A stretch of 9,756 nt of DNA from Burkholderiales bacterium (lineage in GTDB: Bacteria > Pseudomonadota > Gammaproteobacteria > Burkholderiales > Usitatibacteraceae): positions 1 to 9,756 of the forward strand of contig JADGRS010000091.1 of assembly GCA_017880705.1 (NCBI GenBank). The letters are read 5' to 3'. Positions 8,761 to 9,756 of the stretch are shown here, piece by piece (the stretch's first letter is position 1; each line of letters opens with the position of its first letter). A program made the position numbers and the translations under genes. The notes beneath the pieces were generated by a model, which searched no databases, was not told the origin of the DNA, and saw only the letters and a program-made list of their open reading frames with translations.

Positions 8761-9669
8761 TTACTGCAGCTGCAGCTTGGCGAATGCGCGCGGCAGCGAC
8801 TCGAGGTTGTCGAAGGTCACCTCTTCCCACGCGGTCGCGTCGGCCAGGAGCTTGCGCACGAGGAGATTGTTGAGCGCGTGGCCCGACTTGTGGCCGTAGA
8901 ACGCGCCGATCAGCGGCCGCCCGAGCATGTAGAGGTCGCCCACCGCGTCGAGCGCCTTGTGCATGACGAACTCGTCGTCCATGCGCAGCCCCTCGGCGTT
9001 GAGCACCCGGAAATCGTCGATGACGACGACGTTGTCGAGGGATCCGCCGCGTCCCAGGCCCTTCGAGCGAAGCATCTCGACTTCCTGCGTGAAGCCGAAG
9101 GTGCGCGCCCGCGCCACGTCGCGCGCGTACGAGACGTCGCCGAAGTCGATCTCGACCTCGGAAGTCGTCGCGTCGAACACCGGGTGGCTGAACTCGATGG
9201 TGAAGCCGACCTTGAATCCGTCGAAGGGCTCTAGGCGCACCTTCTTGTCGCCGTCCTCGAGCTCGACTCTCTTCAGCACGCGCAGGTAGCGCTTGGCCGC
9301 GGCCTGCTCCTCGATTCCGGCGGACTGGATCAGGAAGACGAAAGTGCCGGCGCTGCCGTCCATGATCGGCACTTCCTCGCCGGAGACGTCGACGAAGGCG
9401 TTGTCGATGCCCATGCCGGCGAAGGCCGACATCAAATGCTCGACGGTGGAGACGCGCGCGCCGTCCTTCTCGATCACCGTCGCCATGGTGGTGTTGGTGA
9501 CGTTGAGCGCCCTGGCGGGAATCGCCGGATTGCCGGGAAGGTCGGAGCGACAGAAGACGATGCCGGTGTCGGCCGGTGCCGGCCTCAGGGCGAGGGCCAC
9601 CTTCTTGCCGGTATGAACGCCCACGCCGCTGGCGCGAACGATCGATTTGAGAGTGCGCTGCTTGATCAT
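8761..9669 (-). CDS. lpxC: UDP-3-O-acyl-N-acetylglucosamine deacetylase LpxC
   Basis: A 302-residue LpxC of normal length. It removes the acetyl group from UDP-3-O-acyl-GlcNAc in the cytoplasm, the first committed step of lipid A synthesis. Both halves of the duplicated fold are present. Zinc ligands are H78 (in STVEHL), H237 and D241 (in [11 protein letters not shown]); catalytic E77 and H264 (in GHKSGH) are intact, as are K238 and D245. The start [23 protein letters not shown] is diagnostic. ATG at 9669 has only a weak GGGA just before it. An extended -10 promoter and a terminator for the preceding gene lie directly upstream, so lpxC is probably transcribed on its own. The stop TAA at 8761-8763 adjoins the hairpin repeat shared with dciA. 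Confidence 0.98.
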   Translation of the reverse strand: MIKQRTLKSIVRASGVGVHTGKKVALALRPAPADTGIVFCRSDLPGNPAIPARALNVTNTTMATVIEKDGARVSTVEHLMSAFAGMGIDNAFVDVSGEEVPIMDGSAGTFVFLIQSAGIEEQAAAKRYLRVLKRVELEDGDKKVRLEPFDGFKVGFTIEFSHPVFDATTSEVEIDFGDVSYARDVARARTFGFTQEVEMLRSKGLGRGGSLDNVVVIDDFRVLNAEGLRMDDEFVMHKALDAVGDLYMLGRPLIGAFYGHKSGHALNNLLVRKLLADATAWEEVTFDNLESLPRAFAKLQLQ

Positions 9670-9676
9670 TTTCCCA

Positions 9677-9705
9677 AGTATATCATATGCTTACATCAAT
9701 GAAAA
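9677..9705 (-). promoter_or_regulatory. lpxC: Candidate lpxC promoter (extended -10)
   Basis: The minus strand carries TGATATACT at 9685-9677, an extended -10 (TGnTATAcT). A TTTTCA, four of six matches to the -35 consensus, lies 17 bp upstream at 9705-9700, overlapping the U-tract of the preceding terminator. This AT-rich patch stands out from its surroundings and lies 8 bp before the start codon, which would give a very short leader. Confidence 0.45.
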
Positions 9706-9727
9706 ACGGGCCCAACCTGCGGGCCCG
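9702..9727 (-). terminator. Intrinsic terminator of the gene upstream of lpxC
   Basis: On the minus strand a perfect 7-bp stem CGGGCCC/GGGCCCG with a 7-base loop is followed by TTTTT. It should end transcripts arriving from the right, usually ftsZ in this neighbourhood (not in the window). The remaining bases to 9756 hold no recognisable gene end in any frame. Confidence 0.75.
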
Positions 9728-9756
9728 CTGAAGTCGATGCCGCATCGCCGGCGGGA

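Overview
The window is chromosomal housekeeping DNA from a high-GC Gram-negative bacterium, most likely a betaproteobacterium. The gene order lpxC, dciA (DUF721), M23 peptidase, secA, argJ, DUF815 ATPase, Nudix/ThiE-like fusion is one I associate with Betaproteobacteria, and LpxC implies a lipid A-containing outer membrane. I cannot name the genus. Coding density is very high and no gene-free stretch exceeds about 110 bp.

Layout from right to left, the main direction of transcription. At 9670-9756 there is an intrinsic terminator for an unseen upstream gene (ftsZ is the usual one) and a probable promoter for lpxC (8761-9669, minus). lpxC converges on dciA (8243-8710, plus), and the 50 bp between their stop codons is filled by a long hairpin repeat. 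dciA is divergent from an M23 envelope peptidase gene (7268-8221, minus) that starts with TTG. A GC-rich hairpin and a TATAAT box then precede secA (4383-7160, minus). After secA comes a tightly packed minus-strand run: a YhhY-type GNAT acetyltransferase (1 bp after secA), argJ, a class I methyltransferase, a DUF815 AAA+ ATPase (ATGA overlap with the methyltransferase) and a Nudix-ThiE-like fusion. At the left edge the last codons of a plus-strand ORF converge on the fusion gene.

Functionally the window combines envelope construction (LpxC for lipid A, SecA for export, M23 for murein), replicative helicase loading (DciA), arginine biosynthesis (ArgJ) and nucleotide-pool sanitation (Nudix). 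These are conserved neighbours, not a single pathway. I see no mobile element, CRISPR, tRNA or defence cassette, and no evidence for a wholly new multi-gene system.

The most unusual signal is a dispersed inverted repeat whose arms read TGGTCTCTGACACCNGTTT. Two arms form a 20-bp-stem hairpin between dciA and lpxC. A third intact arm lies at the start of the Nudix gene, where it appears to supply the ATG and first codons (M-V-S-D-T-R-F), with a decayed fourth arm opposite it against the ATPase stop codon. The ThiE-like half of the fusion also appears to lack the usual Mg-binding aspartates. Secondary points are the secA leader (hairpin, TATAAT, GTG start, no Shine-Dalgarno) and the extra acetyltransferase and methyltransferase genes in the run.
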